DNA of 64,000 bases from JANMJD01 sp963828405 (GTDB lineage Bacteria > Actinomycetota > Acidimicrobiia > Acidimicrobiales > Ilumatobacteraceae). Positions 18,299-28,162 of the stretch are shown piece after piece. The stretch spans positions 2,294,001 through 2,358,000 of the forward strand of contig CAWHEG010000031.1 of assembly GCA_963828405.1 (NCBI GenBank). Reading direction: 5' to 3'. Both the position numbers and the translations under genes were made by a program. Position 1 is the first letter of the stretch; each line of letters opens with the position of its first letter. Below the pieces are notes generated by a model. It made no database searches and had not been told where the DNA came from. It was given only the letters and a program-made list of their open reading frames with translations.

Positions 18299-18310
18299 TT
18301 GTCCCTCTGG
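18299..18310 (+). promoter_or_regulatory. Shared 12-bp motif upstream of the integrase
   Basis: TTGTCCCTCTGG, reading toward the integrase gene and 68 bases before its ATG. Identical copies occur at 21406, 21481, 36632 and 36690. A degenerate relative, GCCCTCTGACCTGG, lies just upstream. Likely a regulator binding site of the element. Confidence 0.55.
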
Positions 18311-18378
18311 AGGTAGTTGCGAACGTCTGACGTTCCCGGCATAGTCGCCGCGAACCGGTCGTCGCGAGAGGAGGAACC

Positions 18379-19527
18379 ATGGCACACCGATCGTTCGGAA
18401 CGATCCGCAAGCTGCCATCAGGTCGATGGCAGGCGCGCTACCAAGAGCCGTTGACCAACGATCGCATCGCGGCGCCCGACACATTCGCCACGAAGGCCGA
18501 CGCCAACCGCTGGCTGACCGAGGTACAAGCGGATCTCGTGCACGGAAGCTGGGTGAACCCGCGGGCCGGTGAGATCTCGCTTGCCGAGTTCGGCGAGCGG
18601 TGGATCGACGAGCACCCGTCCCTGCGGCCGCGGACCCTTGAGAACTACCGCTCGATACTCAAGCTGCACATCGGCCCGTCGCTTGGCGAGATCCACCTCA
18701 ACCAGCTGTCCCCGAGCGTCGTTCGTCGGTGGCACTCCTCGCTCGTGAAGGCTGGCAAGCTGAGCCAGCCGACAGTCGCCAAGTGCTATCGCGTGCTCCA
18801 CGCCATGCTGCAGACGGCGCTCGCCGACGAGTTGATCGTCCGCAACCCGTGCGTCGTGAAGGGAGCGTCGGTCGACCGCTGCGAGGAACGCCCTGTCGCT
18901 TCGCTCGCCGAAGTGAAGGCATTGGCCGCCGCGGTCGACGAGCGCTACCGAGCGCTGATTCTCACCGCCACGTTGACGGGCCTGCGCCTCGGCGAGCTTC
19001 TTGGGCTTCGCCGCCGTCACGTCGACCTGCTGCATGCCACGGTGACCGTGGTCGAGCAGCTGCACGAGATGGCCGACGGAAGGCAGATGACCGGACCACC
19101 GAAGAGCAAAGCCGGTCACCGCGTGGTGGCCTTACCGGCGCCGGTTGTCGCAGAGTTGGAGGTCCACCTTGAGCAGTTCGCCCAATCGGGTCGCGACGGT
19201 TTGGTGTTCACCGCACCCGAGGGTGGTTCGCTGCGTCGTGGCAACTTTCGAAGGCGTGTATGGGTGCCTGCGATCAACGCGGTCGGCGTTCCGCATCTGA
19301 GGTTTCACGATCTGCGCCACACGGGCAACACGATGGCCGCGGCGACCGGAGCCAGCACCAAGGAACTGATGTCAAGGATGGGCCACTCTTCATCGAGAGC
19401 GGCGCTCATCTATCAGCACGCCACTCGCGAGCGCGACGAGGCGATCGCCAAGGGCCTCGGCGAAATGTTCGATTTGGAGGTCGCTCCTGAACGTGCCGTT
19501 GTTCGTCGGCGTGTAGTCGGCTTGTGA
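18379..19527 (+). CDS. int: Tyrosine recombinase (integrase) of the mobile element
   Basis: A 382-residue site-specific recombinase. The N-terminus (SFGTIRKLPSGRWQARY) is the small AP2-like arm-binding domain common in actinobacterial integrases. A core-binding SAM-like domain covers about residues 65-150. The catalytic set is visible: R203 in TGLRLGELL, K244 in KSKAGHR, H310/R313 in RFHDLRHT, H336 in MGHSS and nucleophile Y345 in ALIYQHAT. Sited 310 bases from tRNA-Gly, it should insert the element into the 3' end of that tRNA. A 12-bp shared motif precedes it. Confidence 0.95.
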   Translation: MAHRSFGTIRKLPSGRWQARYQEPLTNDRIAAPDTFATKADANRWLTEVQADLVHGSWVNPRAGEISLAEFGERWIDEHPSLRPRTLENYRSILKLHIGPSLGEIHLNQLSPSVVRRWHSSLVKAGKLSQPTVAKCYRVLHAMLQTALADELIVRNPCVVKGASVDRCEERPVASLAEVKALAAAVDERYRALILTATLTGLRLGELLGLRRRHVDLLHATVTVVEQLHEMADGRQMTGPPKSKAGHRVVALPAPVVAELEVHLEQFAQSGRDGLVFTAPEGGSLRRGNFRRRVWVPAINAVGVPHLRFHDLRHTGNTMAAATGASTKELMSRMGHSSSRAALIYQHATRERDEAIAKGLGEMFDLEVAPERAVVRRRVVGL

Positions 19528-19785
19528 GCGACGGCGTGGCTTTCTTCGTCCGAGGGACCAGATATACACGGCGAGGGCCGACAGCAAGTGGACAAACCAG
19601 GGGGCTAACCACGGCCAACCATCGCCGCCGACCGTGTTCGTCTGCCGCGGTCGGATTCGGCCTGCACTCGCCGCACGGCGGCTTGGATTTTGGCGAAGTT
19701 GACGTGTGTTCGCGCCCGCCCGGCACCTCGCGCCGTGCTACCTTTGTCGGAGGCGGTGTGGGTACAAAATCGAAAGGCGGAGGGC

Positions 19786-20166
19786 GTGACCGACATAGAG
19801 CGACACGTGAGCGGAGTTCCGGTATCGGTTCGAGCTTCGGTGGATGTTTCACTCGTCCCGGCAGCGCTCGGTCTCGTGGCCGATCACATAGCGGGTTTGG
19901 CTGTTCAGAGCATTCGAGTAGCCAGAGTCATCGTGAAAGAATTTCAGGATGCTCGATTAGTACTTGAGGTGCAGAGCTTCGATAGGGCGAAAGCGCGTGC
20001 TCTTGCTCGTGAAGAACACGCCGAATGGCGTGAGGAGGTGCTTCCCGTAATAGCTCGTGCCGGAGCGTTTCAGCTTGGCCGTGACTATCTCAATCGAAAG
20101 GGATTCGACGACGATATTGCCGCAGACGCGTTTGCCGAGTTAGAGCGACGGCGGAAGCGTTTGTGA
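19786..20166 (+). CDS. Element-encoded protein, unknown
   Basis: A 126-residue soluble protein from GTG 19786, preceded by a purine-rich GGCGGAGGG ribosome site. It has an alpha/beta first half (VSVDVSLVPAALGL with ADHIAGLAVQ) and a strongly helical, charged C-terminus rich in Arg, Glu and Ala (EEHAEWREEVLP, FAELERRRKRL). No family recognised. It is three bases from the next small gene. The 258 bases before it hold no gene; composition is mixed and no clear promoter could be picked. Confidence 0.55.
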   Translation: MTDIERHVSGVPVSVRASVDVSLVPAALGLVADHIAGLAVQSIRVARVIVKEFQDARLVLEVQSFDRAKARALAREEHAEWREEVLPVIARAGAFQLGRDYLNRKGFDDDIAADAFAELERRRKRL

Positions 20167-20169
20167 CGT

Positions 20170-20382
20170 ATGGCCATCGAGCGCTATCGGAGTTGGCTTC
20201 CAGACGATGATTGGAACCTTGGCTACTGGCTCGAATTCAACGCGTCGCGGCTTTGGTTTTGGCTTTTCAACGTCGCTCCGATCATCTACAAGGCGCGGCT
20301 TCGCCAGTTGGGAAGAGATGGGATCGACAGCTTGCCGTGGGTATCGCCGGCAACCAAGCGTCGGCTCAAGGCTTGGATCTGA
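20170..20382 (+). CDS. Small Trp-rich protein, unknown
   Basis: A 70-residue protein with seven Trp residues (WLPDDDWNLGYWLEF, LWFWLFNVAP) and a basic C-terminus. It may lie along a membrane as an amphipathic helix. No family recognised. It follows the 126-residue gene by three bases and precedes another unknown gene by about 27 bases, suggesting a three-gene transcription unit after the integrase. Confidence 0.5.
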   Translation: MAIERYRSWLPDDDWNLGYWLEFNASRLWFWLFNVAPIIYKARLRQLGRDGIDSLPWVSPATKRRLKAWI

Positions 20383-20409
20383 GATGTTGAGTGAACCGAG
20401 GAGTGTGTG

Positions 20410-21066
20410 ATGGGTTTGTTCAGTCGAAATCGTCGGTCCGCCGAAGAGCCGAGACGCGAGTCCGAGGCCGCTCCGCTCGAACGCACTCGACGTTCGACTG
20501 TGGGCTCGCACTCCACTGAATCGGATCGGCTGGCCAAACTCCAGGCCATTCAGGGAGCGTTTGATCGAGGATTGATGCAGCTCAAGGCGCTTAATCTCGA
20601 TGCCGACATTTTCGAGCAATCGGTGCGCGACCTGGCTGAAAGATACGACCACCAGCGAGAGGCGCTCGGGATTGAACGCCCAGACCGATCGGGAAGATCC
20701 GGAGAGGGTCCCGAAAGAGTACAGCAATTGGAAGCTCGGGGCCATCTTGCCGAACGTGGGGGCACACATCCGTCTCCAATCATCGAGACGACCTTGATCG
20801 AGCGACAGGACTCGTCTGATCGGCCGAAAGACGAGTCGCACGAAGTGGAATCATCGGGCATCGGCAACTGTTCGGCGAGGCAGATGCACTCCGATGAAAG
20901 CGGCAACGATTCGAATGGCCGCTCGATCGACAACGCAGCCGAGGAGCCGATGGCGAGTTCATCCGCCAGCACGGAGTCGTTCGGGCCTACTGATCCGGAG
21001 AATGAACTCGGCAAACCTCCACTCGAGGTAGACAGCGGTCGCGTCGAACGCAATGGTGTCGACTGA
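20410..21066 (+). CDS. Charged, largely disordered protein, unknown
   Basis: About 218 residues. Residues 35-80 look like a coiled helix (LAKLQAIQGAFDRGLMQLKAL, VRDLAERYDHQREAL). The remainder is rich in Ser, Glu, Asp and Arg with no hydrophobic core and is probably disordered. No known domain. GTG 20407 is an equally possible start. It converges with the excisionase gene, ending 22 bases from it. Confidence 0.5.
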   Translation: MGLFSRNRRSAEEPRRESEAAPLERTRRSTVGSHSTESDRLAKLQAIQGAFDRGLMQLKALNLDADIFEQSVRDLAERYDHQREALGIERPDRSGRSGEGPERVQQLEARGHLAERGGTHPSPIIETTLIERQDSSDRPKDESHEVESSGIGNCSARQMHSDESGNDSNGRSIDNAAEEPMASSSASTESFGPTDPENELGKPPLEVDSGRVERNGVD

Positions 21067-21088
21067 TGGTCCGGTCGTCGCAACTCTG

Positions 21089-21367
21089 CTAAACGACCCG
21101 TCCCATACGGACCCTCTCCGACGGACGATCCGATCTGCGCTGCGGCCCGACGACCGGCACGGTCGCAGCCGCAACGAAGTCCGTGATCGCCGAGTCGGGG
21201 ATGCGGACGAAGCGGCCGACTCTGACGAAGCGGATGCGGCGCTGCTCGACGCAACGTTCGATGAAGCGCTCGGCGACATTGAGGCGGGCGGCCGCTTCGG
21301 CTTTGGTGAGCAGGACTTCGGCCGCACTCGGAGCGGAGAGTTCTGCGGGTCGTGAGGCGGTCTTCAT
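21089..21367 (-). CDS. xis: Excisionase-family DNA-binding protein
   Basis: A 92-residue protein starting MKTASRPAEL, with GAAGGGAG upstream as ribosome site. LLTKAEAAARLNVAERFIERCV is a winged-helix MerR/excisionase HTH, and IRFVRVGRFVRIPDSAI the strand-wing, the usual signature of Xis-type proteins. With the integrase it would control excision of the element; some relatives act as transcription factors instead. A copy of the TTGTCCCTCTGG motif lies 39 bases upstream in the same direction. Confidence 0.85.
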   Translation of the reverse strand: MKTASRPAELSAPSAAEVLLTKAEAAARLNVAERFIERCVEQRRIRFVRVGRFVRIPDSAITDFVAAATVPVVGPQRRSDRPSERVRMGRVV

Positions 21368-21405
21368 CGTCGGCTCCCTTCGACCGGCGAGCCCGCCGGG
21401 TGCTT

Positions 21406-21417
21406 CCAGAGGGACAA
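21406..21417 (-). promoter_or_regulatory. Shared 12-bp motif upstream of the excisionase
   Basis: Reads TTGTCCCTCTGG on the minus strand, pointing to the excisionase start 39 bases away. It forms a diverging pair with the copy at 21481. The gap 21368-21747 otherwise holds no gene and is the divergent promoter region between excisionase and the Tad operon. Confidence 0.55.
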
Positions 21418-21480
21418 TGGCGCCGCTCGGATGTGCGTCGGCAGAGATCTTCAATTTCGAGTGCCGTGACGACCTGTTCG

Positions 21481-21492
21481 TTGTCCCTCTGG
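21481..21492 (+). promoter_or_regulatory. Shared 12-bp motif upstream of the Tad operon
   Basis: TTGTCCCTCTGG on the plus strand, pointing toward the lipoprotein gene that opens the Tad cluster, about 255 bases ahead of its chosen start. Partner of the copy at 21406. Confidence 0.5.
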
Positions 21493-21747
21493 TGTCGTGG
21501 GACGCGTTCTTGATGAGCTGATCGGCGACTACCGTGGGGTCTCGTCGCCGCTTTTGGTCGGAGGGTCCGGCGGCAACGTTTGCGCTTCCTCCCTGGGCAA
21601 GGTCTGTCGGCATCCAGTGCCGATCTTGCGATGGGCGACGGAATGACAACTCCTTGTGTTCACGTAACGCGGTCAAGCGCCACGACTCGTGGTGCTAATG
21701 TTGACGTTCAACGCAGAGGAGCGTCATATGTCAGCACGGAAATCGCC

Positions 21748-22461
21748 ATGGTGGGGGCCGGCGCAGCGGTAGTCCGTCGTGCTCGACGCGTGGCGGCAAC
21801 GGTGGCACTGCTGCTGGTCGCGGCGTGCAATTCGGGCGGTTCGTCGAGCACTGCTCCGACGAGTGCCACGCCGCAAACGGCGGTAGCTGGAAGCGCTCAA
21901 TCGACGCCGGCGCCTGCTACCTCGGTCCCGACTTCTACGACCATCGCGTTGGCAACTATTGCCCCGGCGACTTCATCACCAACCACCGCCGCACCAACGA
22001 CGGTGGACCCGAAGGCTGAGACCGAGGTCGCTGTTCGGAAGGCGATCGATCTTGCGATGGATTCGTTCTCGGACTGCCTCGTTGCGATGCCTGCCTGCGA
22101 TCCGGGGTCGCTCGCTGTCGCTCGGGCGGGTGATCTGCTCGCCCGGAACCAGGCGCGCATCACCGAGTGGAACGGCAAGGGCTACACGGTCCGGAAACGG
22201 GAGAACTTCCGATATGTCGTCGAGTCGGTCACCCTCGCCGACTCGTTGACTGAAGCCACCGCCCGCGTGTGCTTCGCGGACGGAAGCGCACTCATCCGAC
22301 CGAACGCGGCGCCAGATGGCTCCGACGTGATCGTGGACGACGAGTTCGTCTCCGGTCGCGAGGACTGGCACATTGTGCTCGGAGCGGATGGCGTGTGGCG
22401 TGTCGACGCTGCTCCGGCTTTCGGGTCTCCTCAGGCGAGTGACGCTTGCGCCGCTGGCTGA
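21748..22461 (+). CDS. Lipoprotein of the Tad/transfer module
   Basis: About 237 residues. The N-terminus has Arg-Arg pairs, a hydrophobic stretch and a lipobox, LLLVAACNSGG, so it should be lipid-anchored outside the membrane. A Thr/Pro/Ala-rich linker of about 60 residues follows. The C-terminal part (from AETEVAVRKAIDLAMDSF) is a compact alpha+beta domain ending DWHIVLGADGVWRVDAAP, reminiscent of NTF2-like/VirB8-type domains. ATG 21748 is the in-frame start nearest the signal; an earlier ATG at 21728 is in another frame and soon stops. It overlaps the next gene by 16 bases. Confidence 0.65.
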   Translation: MVGAGAAVVRRARRVAATVALLLVAACNSGGSSSTAPTSATPQTAVAGSAQSTPAPATSVPTSTTIALATIAPATSSPTTAAPTTVDPKAETEVAVRKAIDLAMDSFSDCLVAMPACDPGSLAVARAGDLLARNQARITEWNGKGYTVRKRENFRYVVESVTLADSLTEATARVCFADGSALIRPNAAPDGSDVIVDDEFVSGREDWHIVLGADGVWRVDAAPAFGSPQASDACAAG

Positions 22462-23298
22462 TTGTCCCGATTGCGGCGTTGACAGTGGCGACGATGCCGA
22501 GTGCCGCGTTCGCAGGTCCTGGCACAGGTGGTGGTGGCGGTGGCAGCGGTGGGCAGGAGGGCGATGTCATCACGGCATCGGTGTCCTACGAGATCGACGG
22601 GTCGAGTGGCCATGGTCGCTGTTCTTGGGAGTTGCACGACGGAGTGAGTTTCGGCGTCTCCGGCTACTGGGTGACATGGCCGCGCATCGAAAACGGTGTG
22701 ACCTACCACCTCTACATACGCAGCTGTCCGGAAGGTTCGCAGTTTGTCGAGATCCCGGAGCGTCAGCCCGTGGATCTACTGCCGCAGTTACTGGAGCAGT
22801 TGAAATCCACCGTCTTGCCGAAGCCGGTGCCGGTGTTCGAGTTGCTCGACCCGGAGTTCGGCTGGGCGTACGTGCAGACGCCGCTCGACTTCCGAGCGGG
22901 TGGCGATTCGTGGCGGACGGTGTCGGTGACGGCGTCGATCGGTCCGGTGTGGGCGACGGTGACGGCGGTGCCGACGACGTTGACGTTCGATCCGGGTGAC
23001 CCGCGGCGACGGGCCGACGTCGTGTGCAGCGGCGGCGGGCCGACAGCGAGCTACGTGGCGGAGGCGCCGGGCGCGTGCTCGTACACGTACGTGAACGCGT
23101 CGTCGACGTCGCCGGTCGACGGCTACCACTTCCAGACGTCGCTGTCGATCGATGTGGTCGATCTCGTGGACGTCGTCGACGGGCGCCGGCGGCGCGCTCG
23201 ATCCGTACTCGACATCGTCGTCGGCGCTGCTGGCGGTGGCGGAGGTGAAGGGCCTGGTCGCGTGCACGGGGCCTCGTCCCGAACAGGGAGGTTGCTGA
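22446..23298 (+). pseudogene. Secreted protein of the Tad cluster, frameshifted
   Basis: From TTG 22446 it has a clear signal peptide (WLIVPIAALTVATMPSAAFA, cleaved before GPGTGG), then a Gly-rich linker and a beta-rich domain with four Cys. The frame is good to SLSID near 23150. One base must be dropped there to continue with WSISWTSSTGAGG and end at EQGGC-stop (23296-23298), exactly where the next gene's ATG begins. Secreted proteins of this style commonly precede actinobacterial Tad genes; the function is unknown. Confidence 0.6.
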
Positions 23299-24028
23299 TG
23301 GCTCGAACACTGACCAGTCCGGCGGAACGCAACGGCACCGTCGGCGCACGGGACGAACGCCAACTCGACGCGCCGACGCCGTCGTCGGTGGTGTCGCTGT
23401 CGGCCCCGAAGCAGCGGCGGCCGTCGTGGGTGATGGTCGGCGTCGTGGTGGTCGGCGTTCGCCGCCGTGTTGGCGGCGTGGGTGTTCACGACATCGTCGG
23501 CCACGCTGATACGGTGCTGGTCGCCGGCCGCGACATCGCGCCGGGCGAGGTGATCGCGGCGACGGATCTGCGGGTGGTCGAGATGGGCGCACCGGTGGGC
23601 TGCGGGCGATCCAGCCGTCGCAGCAGCAGCTGATCGTCGGGCAGGCGGCTCGCGGTCCGATCCCGGAGGGCACGGTGTTGAACACCGGCCTGTTCGCCGA
23701 CGCAGGGATCAGGTGATCCCGGCCGGGATGGTGGTCGTCGGTGCGGCGCTCGAGCCGGGCGCGGCGCCGAGCGCCGGCTTGCGTGCGGGCGACCGAGTCG
23801 ACGTGTTGGGCGTCGTGCAAGGCGACCGGGCGCTACCGACGGTGCGTGCGCCGACGGCCGCCGGTGTTGGCTCGGGGACGGTGTGGTCGGTCGAAGCCCG
23901 TCGGCTCCGGGTCGGTCGTCGTCGAAGTTGTGGGTCTCGGTCCTGGTCCCGGTCGAGACGCAGGCGGCGGTGGCCCAGGCGGCGGCCGATGGCGGCTGCG
24001 GCTGTCGTTGGTCGGGGCGGCCGGATGA
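23298..24028 (+). pseudogene. SAF-domain pilus assembly protein (CpaB-like), several frameshifts
   Basis: CpaB/RcpC-type proteins help Flp pili cross the envelope. Pieces in different frames join up: an N-terminal cytosolic segment, a helix (FAAVLAAWVFTTSS), the SAF motif VLVAGRDIAPGEVIAATDLR, then LIVGQAARGPIPEGTVLN, VIPAGMVVVGAALEPG and GLRAGDRVDVLGVVQGD. Finally VSVLVPVETQAAVAQAAAD leads to a stop that overlaps the next ATG as ATGA. At least six frame changes occur (near 23457, 23512, 23595, 23711, 23900 and 23990). Each piece keeps good family similarity. Confidence 0.7.
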
Positions 24029-24814
24029 TCGTGACGTTGGGTCGGTCCGCGGTTCGCCCGGGCGTGACCTCGTGGTCGCTGCTGCTCGCCGCGGCGTGGC
24101 CGCCGACGTTCGAGCGCGAGCGGGTCGTGCTCGAGGCCGACCCCGCCGGCGGGGTGCTCGGCGCCCGCTACGGGCTCGGTGTCGATCCTGGCGTCGTGTC
24201 GTTGATCGCGGCGCTGCGCCGCTCGCCTGACGCGTCGATCGATGTCGACGACCACGGGCGTGATCTGCGGTCGAGTCTGCGTGGTGCCCGGGTCCCGGAG
24301 CCGGGGAGCAGGCCCGCTCGGTGTGGACACGGTTCGGCCGACAGCGGTCGCCGAACGACTCGCCGTCGACGATGACCGGGTGTGGCTGGTCGACGCCGGC
24401 CGGCTCGACGCGCGAGTCCGGTCGTGGCCGTTCGTCCGACGTTCCCGCGCTGACGCTGCTGGTCGTCCGGCCCGGCCATGAGGACCTGGTGCAGGTGCCG
24501 GCCGGGTCGAGTCGATCGCTGCGACCGGTGCCCGAGGTCGGCGTGCTCGTGGTCGGCAAGCCGGTCTATCGACACCGCGAACTCGCTGGATTCTTCGGCA
24601 CCGCGCTGGTGTGGGTCGTCGACGCCTGCGACGACGCGATCCCGCTGGCCGGAGACTTGTTGCGACCGGGCAGGCGCGTCGATCCTGGCTGTGGCGCAGC
24701 GCCGTCGATGGTCGCTGCGCGGGTCGCGCTCGATGTCGCACGCCACGCCGCAACCCGACCATCGGCGAGGACGCTCAGCGAGCGCTCGGCCTCGGACGAG
24801 ACGAAGCCGTCTGA
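24025..24814 (+). pseudogene. CpaE/MinD-like ATPase of the Tad cluster, frameshifted
   Basis: Starts MIVTLG-SAVRPGVTSWSLLLAA, a degenerate P-loop typical of ParA/MinD-like CpaE/TadZ proteins, followed by VVLEADPAGGVLGARYGL, the switch-like Asp region. Later pieces (VWLVDAGRLDAR, LTLLVVRPGHEDLV, VLVVGKPVYRHRELA) come from other frames. They match the remaining strands of that fold, in which the enzyme localises the secretion ATPase. The canonical GKGG lysine motif is not seen. The reconstructed stop (TGA 24812) overlaps the TadA ATG at 24814. Confidence 0.55.
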
Positions 24815-26140
24815 TGGACCTCGAACCGGTCGACCAGCGGCTCGTGGCGAGCTGACGCTGGCCGTGCAGGACGCGCTCGAGCACGAGGCGACGGCCCGAG
24901 TGCAGTCCGGCCGAGCCCGCCTTGATCGCGGCAGGCCAGGAGCGCTCGCCGATCAAGGTGCTGCGCGACGAGTGTCAGCGCATCGACACCGAGCGGCTCA
25001 GCGCCGGGCATCGCGCGGCTCGACGGCCGATGAGGAGCGGTCGCTGATCGAGCGGGTGCTGGCGCTGTCGGTCGGACTCGGCCCGGTCGAGCTTGATGCT
25101 GGCCGACCCCACGGTCGAGGAGATCGTGGCCACCCGCTTCGACCTGGTGTTCGTCTACCGCTCGGACGGGACGGTCGAGCAGGTCGACGAGCGGCTGTGG
25201 GCGATCCGAGGCCGAGCTGGCCGCCTGGCTCTCGCATCTGGCCCGCACTGCGGGTCGGACGGAGCGGCAGTTCAACAGCCAGGCGCCGCTGCTGGTGATG
25301 CGCCTCGGCGACGGGCTGCGTCTCGCCGCGACCCGGGACGTCTCGCAGCACGTCTCGTTCGCGCTGCGGCGCAACACGCTCGGCAAGGTCACGCTCGCCG
25401 ATCTGGTCGGCCTCGGCGATGTTGCCGGAGGTGGTCGCCGAGCTGCTTGCGGCGTGCATGCGGTCGACGGAGATCCGGCTCGTGTTCTCCGGCCCGACCG
25501 GGTCGGGCAAGTCGACGCTGGTGCGGGCGTGCCTTGGCGAGCTCGGCCCGATACGCGCGGGTGGTGATCATCGAGGACACCGCCGAGCTCGACTTCTTCG
25601 ACCCGGTGCTGCACCCGAACGTCGAGTCGTGGGAGCAGCGCCTGGCGAACAACGAGGGCGAGGGTGCGATCACGCCGGGCCAGCAGGTGAAGCACGCGCT
25701 GCGGTATCGGCCGGACTGGTTGGTGTTCGGCGAGGTGCGCGACTCCGACGGTGCGGTGCCGATGTTGAAGGCGATGACGCACGGCCAGTCGTCGTTGACG
25801 ACGGTGCACTCCGGCGTCCGCGGTCGGGCGCGCTCGACAAGCTGGCGCTCTACCTCGGCACGGGCGAGGACCGGCTCCCGCCCGAGGTCGCCCACAACCA
25901 GCTGCACCAGGCGATCGACTTCGTCGTCCACCTCGACCGGTTGCCGACGGCCGGCGTGTGGTGACCGAAGTGATCGAGGTCGCCGGGTTCGACGGCCGCC
26001 GCTGCACGACGAACACGATCGCATCGCGTGACCCGCGACCGGGCAGGTGACGACGGTGAACCGGCTTGACGCACGTCATCGTGACGCTGCTTCGGCGGGC
26101 CGGGTTCGACGACTCGCGCCTCGGCGGAGGGTTCCGATGA
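24814..26140 (+). pseudogene. tadA: TadA/CpaF secretion ATPase, multiple frameshifts
   Basis: Hexameric ATPase that powers Flp pilus assembly. Ordered pieces are MDLEPVDQRLVAS, LTLAVQDALEHEATARVQ, LADPTVEEIVATRFDLVFVY (N-domain), APLLVMRLGDGLRLAA, the Walker A SGPTGSGKSTLVRACLG, VVIIEDTAELDFFDPV (Asp box), PDWLVFGEVRDSDGAVPMLKAM (Walker B), MTHGQSSLTTVHS (His box), and an end at RAGFDDSRLGGGFR. About ten frame changes between 24850 and 26060 break it. The final stop overlaps the tadB ATG as ATGA, which supports the reconstruction. Confidence 0.82.
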
Positions 26141-26986
26141 GAGCGCTGTTCGGGGCGCTTGATGGCGTTGCTCGCTGCCGCCGGGATTTGGATCGCGATC
26201 GCTCGGATTCACCGGTGTCCCGATCAAGACCTCGACCACGCCCGAAGCAGCCGATTCGCTGGGACCGACTGTGGACTCGCGGCGCTCTGATCGTCGGTTG
26301 CGGTCATCGTCGGGTGGGTGGTCACCGGGTGGCCAGCAGCCGGCGCTGCTCGCCGGAACAACCGCCGCGATCCCGCCGATGCTGACCGAAGTGCGCAAGG
26401 AACGTGACCGCGTCACCGCCCGCAGCGTTGGCCCTCGCCGCGTGGGCCGAGATGCTGCGCGACACGATCTCAGCGCACGCCGGGCTACGCGAGGCGATCG
26501 CCTGACGGCGCGGGTCGCTCCCGTCGCGATCCGTGGACCGGTGCAGACGCTGGCCGTCCGTGCCGAGCGGGAATCGCTGACGACCGCGTTGCGGCAGTTC
26601 GCGGTCGAGGTGGCCGACCCGGTCGGCGATCTGATCGTCGCCGCGTTGGTGATCGCTGCCGAACGACAAGCGCAACGGCTGCCGGAGTTGCTGTCGCAGA
26701 TCGCCGTCTCGGCCCGTGAGCAGTCGGCGATGCGGGCCAGGGTCGAGACCGGCCGGGCCCGCACGTACGCGTCGTCGAAGTGCGCTGGTCGTGATCACGT
26801 TCGGGTTCGCGGTCGGGTTGATGGTGTTCGCTCCGACGTTCATGGACCCCTACGACACGCTGGCCGGCCAGATGGTGCTGTTCATCGTCGGCGGATTGTT
26901 CGCCGCTGCGTTGTGGTCGCTCGTCCAACTCGGTCGCCCGGTCGACACGCCGCGAGTCCTCGCTGGGATCGAGGAGCCGGCGATGA
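26137..26986 (+). pseudogene. tadB: TadB inner-membrane pilus platform protein, frameshifted
   Basis: Type II secretion F-domain protein forming half of the Tad membrane platform. Pieces include MRALFGAL then MALLAAAGIWIAIAR (first helix), AALAAWAEMLRDTISAHAGLREAI-like cytosolic helices, AVEVADPVGDLIVAALVIAA, QSAMRARVETGRARTYAS and two C-terminal helices (VVITFGFAVGLMVFAP, MVLFIVGGLFAAALW). The last is followed by the stop that overlaps the tadC ATG at 26983. Several one-base frame changes lie in 26165-26500 and near 26780. Confidence 0.72.
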
Positions 26987-27850
26987 CGAATCTCCTCACG
27001 ATCGCGGTCGCTGGCGGCTGTTCGGCGTTGCGCTGGTGCTGATGCTGCGCGGCGTGATCGGCGTGACGGTGCCGCTCGCCGACGTGGTCGCCGAGCTGCA
27101 CCGGCCACGCACCCCGGAGCCAGTCGACACGAACCGAACCGAGGCGTGGGCCGGTCGCCTCGCCGGCAAGCCAACTCACTCACGCACGGCCGACCTGGCG
27201 GTGTGCGAACGAGACCTGGCGACGTGGGTGCAGCACCGGCTGGCGTGGGCGGTGATCGGTGCGTGCCCCGGATTGGCGCTCGTCGCGTTGTCGACGAGTC
27301 GGGTCGTCACATTGTTTCCAGTCGCAACCCTGGTCGTCGCCTCGGTGTTCGGCATGGTCGGCGGTTGGTTCTACGCCCGGGTCGATCTCGCCTCGGATGC
27401 TCGCAAAAGGCGCGCGCGAGTTCCGCCACGCGCTCGCCGCGTACCTGGAGCTGGTGACGATCTTGATGGCTGGCGGCGCGGGGGTCGAGACGGCGATGTT
27501 CGACGCCGTCGACATCGGCCGCGGGTCGGCGTTCCGTCACCTGCGGGCAGCGTTGTCCGCTGCCCAGGCGCGGCGGGAGGCACCATGGCGCGCACTCGGG
27601 CAGTTGGGCGACCGGCTCGGCGTCGTCGAGCTGGAGGAGCTCGAGGCGTCGATGACGCTCGCCGGTGGCGGCGCGCAGGTACGGACTCGCTGACCGCGAA
27701 GGCGTCGTCGATCCGGATGAAGGACCTCGCGGATCAGAGTCGGAGGCGCAAGCCCGCTCGGAGACGATGGTCCTGCCGGTCGCGCTGATGTTCGCGGGGT
27801 TCTTGCTGCTCATCGGCTACCCGGCATTGGCCGGGCTCTCGGCGACGTAG
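26983..27850 (+). pseudogene. tadC: TadC inner-membrane pilus platform protein, frameshifted
   Basis: Second F-domain protein of the Tad platform. MTNLLTIAVAGG then LFGVALVLMLRGVIG is the first helix. LAWAVIGACPGLALVALS and VATLVVASVFGMVGGWFYARVDLASDA are the next helices. FRHALAAYLELVTILMAGGAGVETAM is the conserved F-domain core, SIRMKDLADQ and AQARSETMVLPVALMFAGFLLLIGYP the end. Frame changes occur near 27015, 27410, 27690 and 27740. Stop at 27848-27850. Confidence 0.75.
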
Positions 27851-27947
27851 GCCGTCATGGATCGAAGTGTTCACGGTTGTTGTGGTGTTCCGACCCGCCA
27901 CACACCCGAATACCCGCAGGCCGGAACCAAACCCGGAAGGAGCCATC

Positions 27948-28157
27948 ATGCTTCAACTTCAACTCAACCTCCTCGGTCTGTGGTGGCACGCGGGCGACGT
28001 CGTTCGCCAACGTCTACGCGAAACAGCGGACGACGATCGGGGCGAGATCAACGCGAGCGTGGCGATGATCGTGATCCTGGTGATCGCGGCGATCACCGCA
28101 GGAGGGATCATCGCCGGCAAGCTGATCGACAACGCCAACAACGTCCCGTCGCCGTAG
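27948..28157 (+). CDS. Flp-type pilin
   Basis: A 69-residue protein with a strong AAGGAG ribosome site. It has a polar leader ending DDRGEINASV followed by one long hydrophobic helix (AMIVILVIAAITAGGIIAG) and a short polar tail, the build of small Flp/Tad prepilins. A prepilin peptidase encoded at 44154 is the likely processing enzyme, cutting after the Gly in RG-EIN. It lies about 100 bases after tadC and 5 bases before a TadE-like gene. Confidence 0.75.
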   Translation: MLQLQLNLLGLWWHAGDVVRQRLRETADDDRGEINASVAMIVILVIAAITAGGIIAGKLIDNANNVPSP

Positions 28158-28162
28158 GTGGA

